Assembly (NCBI GenBank): GCA_002840125.1
Contig: PGZF01000005.1
Location: 62,001-126,000, forward strand
Length of the DNA: 64,000 bases
Source of the DNA: Gammaproteobacteria bacterium HGW-Gammaproteobacteria-15
GTDB lineage: Bacteria > Pseudomonadota > Gammaproteobacteria > Enterobacterales > Alteromonadaceae
Reading direction: 5' to 3'
How positions within the stretch are numbered: position 1 is the stretch's first letter; each line of letters starts with the position of its first letter. Shown here piece after piece: positions 52,912 through 63,147 of the stretch. Both the position numbers and the translations under genes were made by a program. Below the pieces are notes generated by a model. That model was given only the letters and a program-made list of their open reading frames with translations. It had not been told where the DNA came from and searched no databases.

Positions 52912-53837
52912 AGCGCTACCTCCGGTTTATGCCTGGCCATTGCTGCCAGGTATAACTGATGTAAATCGGCCGACTGCATTTCTACCTGGGTCAGCTCACC
53001 GTATTGCAGTAGCTGTTTCAGACAATCTGACACGCTGGCCTGCTCTGCCAGCGTTAGCATATAATGCCGCGCCTGCAGTTGTTGCACACTGACAATGGCG
53101 TCCAGTTGCCCTAACTGCGCTGCGTTTACCTCGCTGCTAAAACCCACTTTCATCTGACGCTGATTCTGGCTTTGTTGCTGAATTTGCTGCAAGGTACCGG
53201 CCAGCACCACCTGGCCCTGTGCCATCAGCAGCATATGGTCGGCCAGCTTTTCTACCATTGCCATCTGGTGGGCGCTTAAGATCACTGTCATGCCTTTGGC
53301 TTTTAGTTGCTGTAAAAACAGCACGACTTTTTCCTGGTTTATCGGATCCAGCCCGGAAAAGGGCTCGTCCAGAATAACCAGCGCGGGCTGATGCAATACC
53401 GCCGCGATCAGCTGCACCTTTTGCTGGTTGCCTTTCGACAGCTGTTTTAATTCATCGTGACGCCGCGCTGTCAGCTCAAATACATCCAGCCAATATTCCA
53501 TTTCACTGAGGGCTTTGCTTTTACTTAAACCATGTAATTGCGCCAGATACAGCAGGTTTTTTTCTATGCTTTTGTCCGGGTACAGCCCTCTGTCTTCCGG
53601 CAGATAGCCCAGCAGGCGGCGCGGCACGTGGTCGTAATGCTGGCTCTGATAACTGATCATAATGCTGCCGCTGTCAGGGTTGGTCATGCCTACCAACATA
53701 CGGATAATGGAAGATTTACCGGCGCCATTTGGGCCTAACAAGGCAAAAATTTCGCCGCTGTTAATATGAAAGCTGACATTTTTAACAGCATGCACGGAGC
53801 TGTAGGCTTTATTAATAGCGGTAACAATTAACTGCAT
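52908..53837 (-). CDS. ABC transporter ATP-binding protein (NatA-like)
   Basis: 309 residues, one ABC domain: Walker A LLGPNGAGKSSIIRML, signature LSKGNQQKVQLIAAV (LSxGQ loop as LSKGN), Walker B ALVILDEPFSGLDPIN, and the H-loop VILSAHQMAMVEKL. The C-terminal 90 residues are an accessory domain typical of NatA-type ATPases. It is the first gene of a two-gene operon with the permease. Confidence 0.94.
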   Translation of the reverse strand: MQLIVTAINKAYSSVHAVKNVSFHINSGEIFALLGPNGAGKSSIIRMLVGMTNPDSGSIMISYQSQHYDHVPRRLLGYLPEDRGLYPDKSIEKNLLYLAQLHGLSKSKALSEMEYWLDVFELTARRHDELKQLSKGNQQKVQLIAAVLHQPALVILDEPFSGLDPINQEKVVLFLQQLKAKGMTVILSAHQMAMVEKLADHMLLMAQGQVVLAGTLQQIQQQSQNQRQMKVGFSSEVNAAQLGQLDAIVSVQQLQARHYMLTLAEQASVSDCLKQLLQYGELTQVEMQSADLHQLYLAAMARHKPEVAL

Positions 53838-53944
53838 GTAGGTTTCCTGTTAATAACTTAGCGGCAAGCTTATCACCGGCAAAGCGGTTTATTCCAACGG
53901 CAAAGTGTGAGCAAATATGTAAAACCCTGCTATTAACCGCGGAA

Positions 53945-56221
53945 TTAATAGTGTTTGCCAAACGACAGATACACTGCATCAGAGTAATCAGACTCGCCCT
54001 GCTCGGCCATCCCTACGCCAAAATACAGTGGCCCCAGCGGCGTGTCCCAGCCCAGAAATACACTGCCTGCCCACAGCCAGTTGGTGGCATCTGCACCGCC
54101 TGAGGCGCCAAACAGATCTTTACGAACCCGGCCGCGCTCCAGTGAGGTGCCCAAATACAGCGGCGCGTTAAAAAATGAGATCTTCTGCTCGGTAAGCCGG
54201 TACAGATATACCAGGCTGCCAAACTGGATCTGGCTGCCAAACAGCGAATCGGCCGGGTAACCGGACAAATTCAGAAAGCCGCCCAGATTAAACTGCTCCA
54301 GCGCAAAACTGTCTTCGTCGGTGTTGTAATGATCAAAGCGCCAGCGGGTGCGCAGCGTATGCTGCTGCCAGCTTTTGGCGGCCAGCAGTTCGGTACTGCT
54401 GCTTTTGCTGGAGACCTCGGTGCCCATGGCATCATCATTAAGAAAGCGGTAGTTGCTGGCCAGACGGATACCACGGGTCGGAAAACTGCGGTTGTTCAGT
54501 GTATCCCAGATTAACTGCACCTCAGGCCCGTTACGCTGGTAACTGACAGTGTCGCTGCCCAGCTGGCTGGCATACAGGCTGGGCAACAGATATTTACCAT
54601 CGCGCAGTGTCCAGCCCAGTTGCAGACGGGCGTGATCCGAGATATTCCAGCCGGCACTGAGCAGCAGGCCGTTTTCTGTGTTTTTCAGCTCGCCGGCAGA
54701 TAACGCCTGGGTATCCTGCAGTGGCTGAGTATCGCGCCGGTGATGATAACTGGCTTCAGTATAAAAACCACTGTCGGCCAGCGGCCAGTATAGTTCGGTA
54801 TGCAGGTATTTATTGCTGCCAAGTGCCAGTTCAGAGTGCCACTCTGCGCCCCAGGGCGACAAATTGCTGCGGGTATAACCGGCAGCCAGCTGGTACTGAT
54901 GATTATTGCGAAAATCATCCTCAAACATCAGGCGGAAATTCATATATCCCGGCCCCCAGCTTTTTTCTTCGGCCCGCACCGTTAACAGGGTTTCACCATT
55001 ATCGTCTACGGTAAGGTGCTGGGTAACGCGCTCAAAGGTGTCCAGGCCATACATCTGGCGTAAGCCGCGGCGGATACTGCGCTCGGTATAAAAATCCCCG
55101 GGCTGCAGCTCCAGCCGTGCCAGTAACAGCTCGTCACTGAGGCGGGAATCATTTTGCAGCGTTATGTGGTCAATTTTAATGGCAGCGGCGTCGGCCTGGG
55201 CAAACCGGCTAAACCACTCGCGATAGACTTTTTGGGGCTGGCTGAAATCGGCCAGTGCCTGCACAAAACGAATGGCACTTTGCCGCCCCGATTGCACCGC
55301 CTGGGTAATATTGCCAAAATCCAGCGTGCTGATGTTCACCAGATCCGGCTGCAACAACAGATCGCGCTCGGTCAGCAACTTCATTTGCTGTTGCACCCCG
55401 GCCCGCACCAGAAAACTGGTCAGTTGCTCTGTAACACTAAAAGCTGATTCCATCTGCTCGCGGCGCAGCAACGGCGAATCAATACTAACGGCAATAATGC
55501 GGTCTACCCCCAGTTGCCGGGCCACACTGATTGGCAGGTTATTTACCACACCACCGTCTACCAGCAGCTTACCATTTAATTCCAGCGGCCGTACCACGCC
55601 CGGAAGACTCATTGACGCCTGAATGGCCTGTACCAGGCTGCCATCGCTGAGAATCACTTCTTCCTGGGTAAGTAAATCGGTTGCCACGGCGCGAAAGGGT
55701 ACCGGTAAATCATCAAAATGTTTCAGGTTAGCAAAAGCACCAAAGGTGCCGTGCAGAATTTCTGCCAGCGCCTGGCCGCTTAAAATCCCCTTAGGTAAGC
55801 GTACGCCTTGTTCCGATACACCCAGGTCCAGATTTACCGGTAAGTCGTCGCTTTTATGTTTGCGCCGCAGCGGCATTTCATCACGGTATACCCGATCACG
55901 AAAACCATCAGCCCAGGGGGTATTTTCCAGCCGGGCAGCAATTTCGCTGGCACTATGGCCGCTGGCATACAACCCCCCAATAAAGGCGCCAATACTGGTG
56001 CCCACCACCAGATCAACCGGTATTTGCTGTCGTTCCAGTTGCTCAATAACACCCAGATGTGCGCCACCACGGGCACCACCGCCCCCCAACACCAATGCCA
56101 CGCAGGGTCGTTGCTGCTGTCTGGCCTGCTGACAAATATCAGTGGCGCTGGCAGCAGGGCTATAATGTAATGTAATAATCAGCAGTAACAATGTCAGTTG
56201 TATGCTTAACCCTGTCTTCAT
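53945..56221 (-). CDS. Patatin-like phospholipase with Omp85-type barrel (type Vd secretion, PlpD-like)
   Basis: 758 residues. A signal peptide (1-26) is followed by the patatin domain: LVLGGGGARGGAHLGVIEQL, the nucleophile elbow GTSIGAF (Ser76) and LVDGGVVNNLPISVARQLGV with the catalytic Asp. A POTRA-like domain (about 335-410) and a 16-strand beta-barrel with the terminal Phe-rich strand (VYLSFGKHY) follow. PlpD-type proteins secrete or display the lipase through their own barrel and cleave phospholipids. It is a single gene. Confidence 0.94.
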   Translation of the reverse strand: MKTGLSIQLTLLLLIITLHYSPAASATDICQQARQQQRPCVALVLGGGGARGGAHLGVIEQLERQQIPVDLVVGTSIGAFIGGLYASGHSASEIAARLENTPWADGFRDRVYRDEMPLRRKHKSDDLPVNLDLGVSEQGVRLPKGILSGQALAEILHGTFGAFANLKHFDDLPVPFRAVATDLLTQEEVILSDGSLVQAIQASMSLPGVVRPLELNGKLLVDGGVVNNLPISVARQLGVDRIIAVSIDSPLLRREQMESAFSVTEQLTSFLVRAGVQQQMKLLTERDLLLQPDLVNISTLDFGNITQAVQSGRQSAIRFVQALADFSQPQKVYREWFSRFAQADAAAIKIDHITLQNDSRLSDELLLARLELQPGDFYTERSIRRGLRQMYGLDTFERVTQHLTVDDNGETLLTVRAEEKSWGPGYMNFRLMFEDDFRNNHQYQLAAGYTRSNLSPWGAEWHSELALGSNKYLHTELYWPLADSGFYTEASYHHRRDTQPLQDTQALSAGELKNTENGLLLSAGWNISDHARLQLGWTLRDGKYLLPSLYASQLGSDTVSYQRNGPEVQLIWDTLNNRSFPTRGIRLASNYRFLNDDAMGTEVSSKSSSTELLAAKSWQQHTLRTRWRFDHYNTDEDSFALEQFNLGGFLNLSGYPADSLFGSQIQFGSLVYLYRLTEQKISFFNAPLYLGTSLERGRVRKDLFGASGGADATNWLWAGSVFLGWDTPLGPLYFGVGMAEQGESDYSDAVYLSFGKHY

Positions 56222-56416
56222 TTGATATCTGTCCGTCTCATTAGCGCTGCTTTATCACCAGTTTTTATTTGAGCCTGCTCTGGCTTATTGCTATTGTTAA
56301 TAAAATTTTCAATTTGGTATCCAGCATTATGCCTTATTCTTCCGTTGTGGCGCTCCTGTTCGCAGTGCTGTTTTGCTGAACCTTACTGTTGTTTTAATAA
56401 ACATAGTTAAGCTCTG

Positions 56417-58750
56417 ATGACATTCAGCTCTTTACGCACCAAACTGATACTTATTCTGTTGGTATTGTTAAGCCTGCTGGCAACAGCTACCGGGCTGGCT
56501 ACGCTTAGCGCGATGAAACGCGACAGTGAATTGCAGGCCGGACATATTCTTCGCGTGGCCAGTAAAGTACTGCGTGAAGCACTGAATAACAGAGCCAGCC
56601 AGTTAAGCAGCAGCGTGCAGATCCTGGCTACCGACTTTGGTTTTCGCCGCGCGGTAGCCACTGCGGAGCAAGAAACCATAGAATCGGTGCTGGCCAACCA
56701 TGGTAACCGTATTAATGCCAGCCTTACCCTGCTGCTATCGCCCAACGGCGCTTTACTGGTTAGCTCGGATAGTACAATTAAAGCCGCCGATATAGCGCCG
56801 TTATTTCAACAAACACAGGGCCAGAATGCCGCTGCGGTGAACGATATTTTGCATTTGGCCGGCCAGCCGTATCAGCTGGTGCTGGCCCCGGTAAGGGCGC
56901 CAGCGTTAATTGCCTGGGTTGGCATGGGTTTTCCGCTTGATAGTACCTTAGCCAAACAGATCCGCGGCATAACTGATCTGGATATCAGTTTTGTTGCTGC
57001 ACAAACGCAGGGCTATCAGTTATACACCTCTACGCTCGATGCCGTTTATCAGCAGCAACTGCCGGCATTGCTTGACACCTTGATCAACGATGCCGGAGTG
57101 CCGCACAGTAACCCACAGCAAGATTATATCTCGCTGGCAATGCCGCTGGATCAGCAACAACAGCTATGGGCAGTACAGCACTTATCCAATCAACGCTGGC
57201 TTAGCAGCTATCAGCAGTTTCGCCATCAACTGCTGCTTATTTTCGGTGCGGCGCTATCGCTAACCCTGCTGGCAGGTATTATTTTTGCCCGCAGCATTAC
57301 CCAACCCCTGAAAGCGCTAAGCTATTTTGCCAGGCGTATCGGCCAGGGGTTTGATGAAACCATTCCGGTACGGGGCAACGATGAAGTGGCATTGCTTAGC
57401 CGCACCCTTAGCGCCATGCAGCATGATATACGCCAGCGCGAACAACAATTGCAGTTTAACGCCGAACACGACTCTCTGACCGGCTTATATAACCGCACAG
57501 CAGTAGAACGCCTGTTGCCAGATCTGCTGGCCAGCAGCGACGGCAGCCTGCTGCAAATTAACATTCAGCAGTTTAAACATATTAATGATGTGCTGGGGTT
57601 TAGTAATGGCGATATATTGCTGCAACAGTTAGCAAGGCGGCTAAAACTGGGGCCCGAACTACCGGTAATGCTGGCGCGGCTGGGCGGTGATGAATTTTTA
57701 CTGGTATACAATACCTTACTAACCGAAGGCCAGGTGCGTGCCAAGCTAGCGGCTTTGGGTGAGGGGTATCAGTTAGCTAACTCGCAAATCAATCTGAAAC
57801 TTTGTATTGGTATCTATCATTTTTTCTGCCAGCAAAGCAACGTGAATGACGCCCTGCGCCGGGTAGATATTGCTCTGGACAACGCCCGGCAAACACCACA
57901 GCGCACAGCTATTTATCTGCAAGGCCAGGATGAAAGCCACCAGCGTGAACTGATGTTGATCCGCGACCTGCCTGAAGCACTGCACAATGGCCAGTTTTAT
58001 GCTGTGTATCAGCCTAAAATTGATCTCGCTTCACAGCAATGCAGCAGCGCAGAAGCACTGATCCGCTGGCAACATCCCAAACTGGGCCTGATTGCCCCGG
58101 ACGAGTTTATTCGTCTGGCAGAGCATTCCGGCAATATCAGCCTGATTTCGGATTGGATGTTACAACAGGTCATAGCGCAAACAGCAAAATGGTGGCAACA
58201 AGGGTTACGCTTGCAAATAGCGGTAAACCTGTCGGTACATGATCTGCTAAACCCGGCTTTAGCCGACAATATTTATGCCCAATTACAACAATATAAGTTA
58301 AGCGCTGCGGCATTAGCACTGGAAGTTACCGAAAGCGCTATTATGCAGGATGCTGCAACGATAATAGCCCAGTTGCAACGCATACGAGGCCTGGGCATAA
58401 CGCTGGCAATTGACGATTTTGGTACCGGCCAGTCATCTTTGGCTTATCTGAAGCAATTGCCGGTGCATGAACTTAAAATTGACCGGGCTTTTATCAAAGA
58501 CATCGACCATAACAGCAATGATGCCCTGATAGTTGCTGCAACAACACAACTGGCGCACAGCCTGGGCTTTGTTGTTACCGCTGAAGGCCTGGAGAATCAG
58601 GCCGGGCTGGCCAAACTGCAGCAATGTGGTTGCGATAAAGTGCAGGGTTATTATTTTTCCCGGCCGCTGCAGGCCGAAGCTTTTGCAACCTGGTTACAAC
58701 ACTATACCAGCCATCATCCGCACTGGCTTAATGCCCAAACAGTTAAATAA
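56417..58750 (+). CDS. GGDEF-EAL bifunctional cyclic di-GMP protein with periplasmic sensor and HAMP
   Basis: 777 residues. TM1 (about 8-28), a periplasmic sensor domain of about 245 residues, TM2 (about 275-297), HAMP (about 298-350), GGDEF domain with intact LARLGGDEFLLVYN (about 420-433), and EAL domain with SSAEALIRWQHP, TESAIMQDA, DDFGTGQSSLAYLKQLPVHE LKIDRAFI and AEGLEN. Both catalytic motifs look complete, so either activity may dominate. The sensor looks like a double Cache-type or CHASE-type fold; ligand unknown. Confidence 0.95.
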   Translation: MTFSSLRTKLILILLVLLSLLATATGLATLSAMKRDSELQAGHILRVASKVLREALNNRASQLSSSVQILATDFGFRRAVATAEQETIESVLANHGNRINASLTLLLSPNGALLVSSDSTIKAADIAPLFQQTQGQNAAAVNDILHLAGQPYQLVLAPVRAPALIAWVGMGFPLDSTLAKQIRGITDLDISFVAAQTQGYQLYTSTLDAVYQQQLPALLDTLINDAGVPHSNPQQDYISLAMPLDQQQQLWAVQHLSNQRWLSSYQQFRHQLLLIFGAALSLTLLAGIIFARSITQPLKALSYFARRIGQGFDETIPVRGNDEVALLSRTLSAMQHDIRQREQQLQFNAEHDSLTGLYNRTAVERLLPDLLASSDGSLLQINIQQFKHINDVLGFSNGDILLQQLARRLKLGPELPVMLARLGGDEFLLVYNTLLTEGQVRAKLAALGEGYQLANSQINLKLCIGIYHFFCQQSNVNDALRRVDIALDNARQTPQRTAIYLQGQDESHQRELMLIRDLPEALHNGQFYAVYQPKIDLASQQCSSAEALIRWQHPKLGLIAPDEFIRLAEHSGNISLISDWMLQQVIAQTAKWWQQGLRLQIAVNLSVHDLLNPALADNIYAQLQQYKLSAAALALEVTESAIMQDAATIIAQLQRIRGLGITLAIDDFGTGQSSLAYLKQLPVHELKIDRAFIKDIDHNSNDALIVAATTQLAHSLGFVVTAEGLENQAGLAKLQQCGCDKVQGYYFSRPLQAEAFATWLQHYTSHHPHWLNAQTVK

Positions 58751-58762
58751 TACGACATGTTA

Positions 58763-59002
58763 TTAAGCCGCGCGGGTATCCGCTTTAACCAGCTTTGCCG
58801 TGATCTTGCGACTTAGCGGCGCAAAAATAAATACCAGTGGAAAAGCACAGGCATGGGCATACAAATAGGCTTTAAGCCAGGCAACAATAAACGCATCAAA
58901 CCAACCCAAATTAATAAATGTCAAAATGCCTGACATCAGAAATGCCATAAAGCCAGACATAATAAAGGCAAAAATAAACGGCTGAAAACGCATTGGAAAC
59001 AT
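58763..59002 (-). CDS. DUF2798 family small membrane protein
   Basis: 79 residues, two membrane helices (about 5-27 and 40-62) with the family wording FQPFIFAFIMSGFMAFLMSG and FDAFIVAWLKAYLYAHACAF PLVFIFAPL. The function is not known. It converges with the GGDEF-EAL gene. Confidence 0.9.
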   Translation of the reverse strand: MFPMRFQPFIFAFIMSGFMAFLMSGILTFINLGWFDAFIVAWLKAYLYAHACAFPLVFIFAPLSRKITAKLVKADTRAA

Positions 59003-59145
59003 GAGCCAGGCTCCAAACTATAAGATAGTGGGGTTGTTTACATGCGACTTTAGCATAATTGAGTATCATAACGGTTTACCACTCGCCAAAGCGCTGGTAT
59101 AACGCGCCAGAACAATAACGTCGGCTGCTTTAACAGGACAAGATT

Positions 59146-60096
59146 ATGCATACTATGGTTTTTCTCGATACAGACACTATGGGCGAGGCCGACTTATCGC
59201 CGTTACGCAGCAGTAATACCACCCTGCAGTGCTATCCTTACACCACACCACAGCAGGTAGTCAGCCGCTTGCAACAGGCCAGTATTGCTATCGTTAACAA
59301 GGTAGAGCTGACAACAGAGATGCTACAGGCATTACCCGGTTTAAAGCTGATTTGCGTTGCCGCTACCGGGGTAAACAATGTGGATCTTGCCGCGGCGCGC
59401 CAGCTGGGCATTACTGTCTGTAACGTGCGCGGCTATGCCGACACTGCTGTCCCACAGCATGTTTTTGCGCTGTTACTGCAACTTACCAACAAGGTACAGC
59501 AATATCATCAGGCAGTGCAGACAGGCAAATGGAGCCAGAGTAAACACTTTTGTCTGCTGGATTACCCGGTAACTGAACTGGCCAAGAAAAACTTTGTGGT
59601 AGTGGGCTATGGTGCCCTGGGGCAGGCCAGTGCTGCACTGGCGCAGGCATTTGGTATGCAACTGATTATTGCCGAGCAGCCGGGCGCTGCTGCTTGCCGC
59701 CCGGGCAGAGTGCCATTTACCGACGCGCTGGCACAGGCTGATGTAATATCGCTGCACTGCCCGCTGACAACCGCCACCGAAAAGCTGTTTAACGCTGAGG
59801 TTTTTGCTGCGGTGAAGCCTAACGCCCTGCTGATTAACACTGCCCGTGGCGGCCTGATTGATGAAGCCGCGCTGCTTAATGCCTTGCAAAACGGTACCCT
59901 GGGCGGCGCGGCACTGGATGTATTAACACAAGAGCCACCTGAACCAGACAATATACTGATCCGCGCCAATTTACCCAACCTGCTAATTACCCCGCATATG
60001 GCCTGGGCCAGCGCGGAGGCCCGCCAGCGCATGGTGGAACAACTGGCAGACAATATACAGGCCTTTATACAGGGCCGCCCCCGGTATCAGGTGTAG
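59146..60096 (+). CDS. D-isomer 2-hydroxyacid dehydrogenase (glycerate dehydrogenase-like)
   Basis: 316 residues. The NAD-binding site VVVGYGALGQASAALAQAFG and the catalytic residues are present: Arg in INTARGGLID, Glu in VLTQEPPEP and His in ITPHMAWAS. The N-terminal catalytic domain starts MHTMVFLDTDTMGEADLSP. The Glu/Pro pattern resembles HprA-type hydroxypyruvate reductases. It uses NAD(P)H to reduce a 2-oxoacid. AAGGAC... is not obvious upstream; ACAGGACAAG lies eight bases before the ATG. Confidence 0.92.
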   Translation: MHTMVFLDTDTMGEADLSPLRSSNTTLQCYPYTTPQQVVSRLQQASIAIVNKVELTTEMLQALPGLKLICVAATGVNNVDLAAARQLGITVCNVRGYADTAVPQHVFALLLQLTNKVQQYHQAVQTGKWSQSKHFCLLDYPVTELAKKNFVVVGYGALGQASAALAQAFGMQLIIAEQPGAAACRPGRVPFTDALAQADVISLHCPLTTATEKLFNAEVFAAVKPNALLINTARGGLIDEAALLNALQNGTLGGAALDVLTQEPPEPDNILIRANLPNLLITPHMAWASAEARQRMVEQLADNIQAFIQGRPRYQV

Positions 60097-60149
60097 CTGC
60101 CAGGGCTAAATAAGGCTAAACTGCGATAAAAATAAAAACAGTTATCATT

Positions 60150-62204
60150 ATGCCATTACGTACTGCCCAGCTGTGTATAGCTCTGCTATACATTGTGCTG
60201 TCGTTTACAGCACAGGCCTCTGAGCGCTTACAACTGCGCTTGAATGAAGCCAGCAGCAATGCCGAACAAGTCAGCAATCAATTGCTGTCGCAACCAACGA
60301 CATCTTTCAGTAGCGAAGACTGGCTGGTGCTGGGTTTGACGCAGTTGCGTTTGCGTAATAAAGACGCCGCGATGGATGCCGCTGAGCGCGTGCTGCAAAA
60401 CCCGGCGCCGCCGTATTTACAGGCACAAGCTTACTTATTAAAGGCACAAATTTACGGCATTTTGTACCGCGACACTGCCATTGCAATTACCCAGTTGGAA
60501 CGGGCCGAATTAATACTACAAAACGAAACCGATCCGTTTAGCCTGCAACTGTACAGCGATGTGCTGCAAAACTTTGCTCAGGCTTATAATCAGTTGGGTC
60601 ATGTGCAAAAAGCCATTCCTTATGCCGAGCAGAGCCTGGCACTGGCATTAACCGGACAACAGCCTGAGACTGAACTGAAAGCCCGCATTACACTGGGTAG
60701 GCTGGCACTACAAAACAACGCCTATAATCAGGCTTATCAGAATCTTAATCTGGCGTTGCAACTGGCCACAGCGCTGCAGGATAACGAAGCGCTGGCTTCC
60801 ATTCACTTTCGTCTTGGTATGGCGTACCGCAAAATTGAAGACCACAAAAATGCGTTATCTCACTTACTGCAGGCAAAACAGCGCTATCAGCAACTGCAGC
60901 AGCATTCCAGCTATACCTATACCCTGTTGTTTATCGGCGAAACCTATCTGGAAGAGACCGCTACTGCAGAGCAGGCCAGCCAATATCTGAACGAAGCGCT
61001 GACACTGGCCAAACAGCAAGATGATTTACTCCGGGTGGGTATGGCGCTGCAGGGTCTCGGCCGGCTGGCAGTGTTACAGCAACATGATGAGCTGGCACTG
61101 CAGTATTTTAATGACGCCTTGCAATTATTCCGCCAGCAAAACGTGCAAACTTACCTGTATGAAAGTAGCTTAGCTTTGGCTGAGTTGCTGTTTCGCCGTC
61201 AGCAATACGCCGATGCCAATAGCCTGATAGCAGAACTGCTGCCGCATATTCCGCAGTCGGCGGCTTACATACAATACCGCTACAACGAGCTGGTATCTAA
61301 GCTGGCGGCATATCAGGGCAACTGGCAACTTGCCTACACCAGCATGCAGCAAGCCAGTACCCAGCGTTTTGAGCAATTTACCGAGCAAAATAAACTGCAA
61401 CTGGATTTAATTAATAACGGCCTCAGCCAGGTTGCCGCAGCCAGCCAGCACCAAACTGAACTGACACAACTGCAACAACAATTGCAGCAACAGCGACGCT
61501 ATAGTCAACTGCTGGCGCTGGCAGTACTGGTATTGTTTCTGGCGGTGGTGTTAGCTTTAGTCGGGCGCAAAAGGCGCAAACCGGTAACTCAAAGCGCCGT
61601 AAAACTCACCTCTGCCGGCTGGCACAACTTTTGTCAGCGTACACAACATCAGGCGGCAAAGACCACGCTGCATATCCTGGCGTTTACCCCAGCGGCAATA
61701 ACAGAGCTAAAATTACAGTTTGGTGAACAACGCTTGCAGCAGGCGGTGCAAACCTTTGTACAACAACTGGATTGTAGCCAGCTAATTGCCAGCTGCGTTA
61801 ACGATGATGTGCTATGGCTGGCTTTGCATACCGACGACGATACTGCCAAAGCGTTGCAACAACAGCTGTCGGCACAGCTACAGGCTTTGCTGCCGCAGCA
61901 CTTTGCCAGCCAACCCTTTATCAGCTTAAGACTGGCATTGCAGCAGTTGTCAGATACGCCCTGGCAACTGGCTGAACTTAACGCCCTGCCTGAGGCTTTC
62001 TGGCTCAGCTGGGCACTGGCAGCTACTTTGCCGCCACAGCAGCAGCTGTGGCTACTGGCGCTGCATGGTAAAGCGGCCAGAGCCTGTGAATGGAACAGCA
62101 ATATGATACGGCAAGACTTACTCAATGCGATCCGGCTGGGCAGTATTGAACTTAGCTGCAATAACAAACTGCTGCCTGCCAGTACTGCTGACGAGCTAAC
62201 CTGA
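60150..62204 (+). CDS. TPR protein with degenerate GGDEF-like C-terminus
   Basis: 684 residues. A signal peptide or anchor (to about AQASE) precedes a long TPR solenoid (about 40-430, with repeats such as YAEQSLALALTGQQP and HFRLGMAYRKIEDHKNALSH). A coiled coil (about 430-455, rich in Gln) and one membrane helix (about 458-478) follow. The cytoplasmic end has LHILAFTPAAITELKLQFGE QRLQQAVQTFV and VNDDVLWLAL, which is positioned like a GGDEF domain but lacks the GGDEF motif, so it is probably catalytically dead. The TPR part may sense or recruit partners. Confidence 0.75.
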   Translation: MPLRTAQLCIALLYIVLSFTAQASERLQLRLNEASSNAEQVSNQLLSQPTTSFSSEDWLVLGLTQLRLRNKDAAMDAAERVLQNPAPPYLQAQAYLLKAQIYGILYRDTAIAITQLERAELILQNETDPFSLQLYSDVLQNFAQAYNQLGHVQKAIPYAEQSLALALTGQQPETELKARITLGRLALQNNAYNQAYQNLNLALQLATALQDNEALASIHFRLGMAYRKIEDHKNALSHLLQAKQRYQQLQQHSSYTYTLLFIGETYLEETATAEQASQYLNEALTLAKQQDDLLRVGMALQGLGRLAVLQQHDELALQYFNDALQLFRQQNVQTYLYESSLALAELLFRRQQYADANSLIAELLPHIPQSAAYIQYRYNELVSKLAAYQGNWQLAYTSMQQASTQRFEQFTEQNKLQLDLINNGLSQVAAASQHQTELTQLQQQLQQQRRYSQLLALAVLVLFLAVVLALVGRKRRKPVTQSAVKLTSAGWHNFCQRTQHQAAKTTLHILAFTPAAITELKLQFGEQRLQQAVQTFVQQLDCSQLIASCVNDDVLWLALHTDDDTAKALQQQLSAQLQALLPQHFASQPFISLRLALQQLSDTPWQLAELNALPEAFWLSWALAATLPPQQQLWLLALHGKAARACEWNSNMIRQDLLNAIRLGSIELSCNNKLLPASTADELT

Positions 62205-62216
62205 GCAGTTAACCGC

Positions 62217-63062
62217 TTATTGCTTTGATGAACCGTGCAACCTAAGTTCGGGCGGCACAGTAAAGCTTTGGCTCTTATGCCGCAGTGGGCAGCTAAAACT
62301 AAGCTCAACTGCCTGCAACGCCAGCCCGGCGCTATCTTTATTGCCCTGGCCATATTGCGGATCCCCCATTACCGGGTGACCAACCGCAGCAAAATGCCGC
62401 CGGATCTGATGCTTGCGGCCGCTGATAAGATCAACCTCCAGCCAGCTTTGTTGCGCTGCCGTATCAAACTGCAACAGCTGAAAACGGGTAAGGCAGGCTT
62501 TGTCGTCCAGCGGCAAACTGATTTCGCCTTGTTGTAACAAGCTATCGGGCAGTAGCCCTTTAACCCGGATAACATATTGCTTGCTGATCTTATGTCCGGC
62601 AATCAGCTTGCTAAATGCCGCAGCCGCATTTTTACTATGGGCAACAATAACCAGACCGCTGGCTTCGCGGTCCAGCCGGTGCAGTATAAATACCTGGCGT
62701 TTTGCGGCAAAATGTTGCTCAACCGCACGCAGCAATGACAAATGATCGCCCCACTCGTTGCCCTGCGACAACATGCCTGCAGGTTTAAACCACACGCTAT
62801 ACTGCTGCTGATCACTTATCAATTGCGCCGGCTCACAGCTGCGCTGTAATAATTCATCATCATAATGCAGTTGCAGCTGTTGGCCGGTTTGCAAGGCTGT
62901 TTGCGCACGGCGCAGCCGTTTTTGCGGTTTGCCGCTTAGCAGCACAGCACCTTTACTCATAGCGTCTTTCAACCGGCCTTTTGACAGCTCAGGTACGCGC
63001 AGGCTAAGTAAATCAATAGCATTTATGCTGCTCTGTGCCACTACAGTACGAACCAGTCTCAT
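62217..63062 (-). CDS. RluA family pseudouridine synthase
   Basis: 281 residues from the ATG at 63060-63062 (AAAGGA upstream); an ATG four codons earlier is less well spaced. An S4-like N-terminal part (ELSKGRLKDAMSKGAVLLSG) is followed by the catalytic domain: VWFKPAGMLSQGNEWGD, HRLDREASGLVIVAHS with the catalytic Asp, and LISGRKHQIRRHFAAVGHPV MGDPQYG. It isomerises uridine in rRNA or tRNA; the target is not predictable. Confidence 0.93.
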   Translation of the reverse strand: MRLVRTVVAQSSINAIDLLSLRVPELSKGRLKDAMSKGAVLLSGKPQKRLRRAQTALQTGQQLQLHYDDELLQRSCEPAQLISDQQQYSVWFKPAGMLSQGNEWGDHLSLLRAVEQHFAAKRQVFILHRLDREASGLVIVAHSKNAAAAFSKLIAGHKISKQYVIRVKGLLPDSLLQQGEISLPLDDKACLTRFQLLQFDTAAQQSWLEVDLISGRKHQIRRHFAAVGHPVMGDPQYGQGNKDSAGLALQAVELSFSCPLRHKSQSFTVPPELRLHGSSKQ

Positions 63063-63147
63063 TGCTTTACACATCCTTTACGTTGAAGTTCAGCCAAAAT
63101 TCATCCCGCCAGCCTGTAATAGTAACAAAGCCCAGGGAGATACCGTT

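Noticed and set aside
62929-63147. N-terminal extension of the choice-of-anchor H protein
   Set aside because: It is antisense to the pseudouridine synthase start; the ATG at 63148 has a ribosome site and begins a signal peptide.
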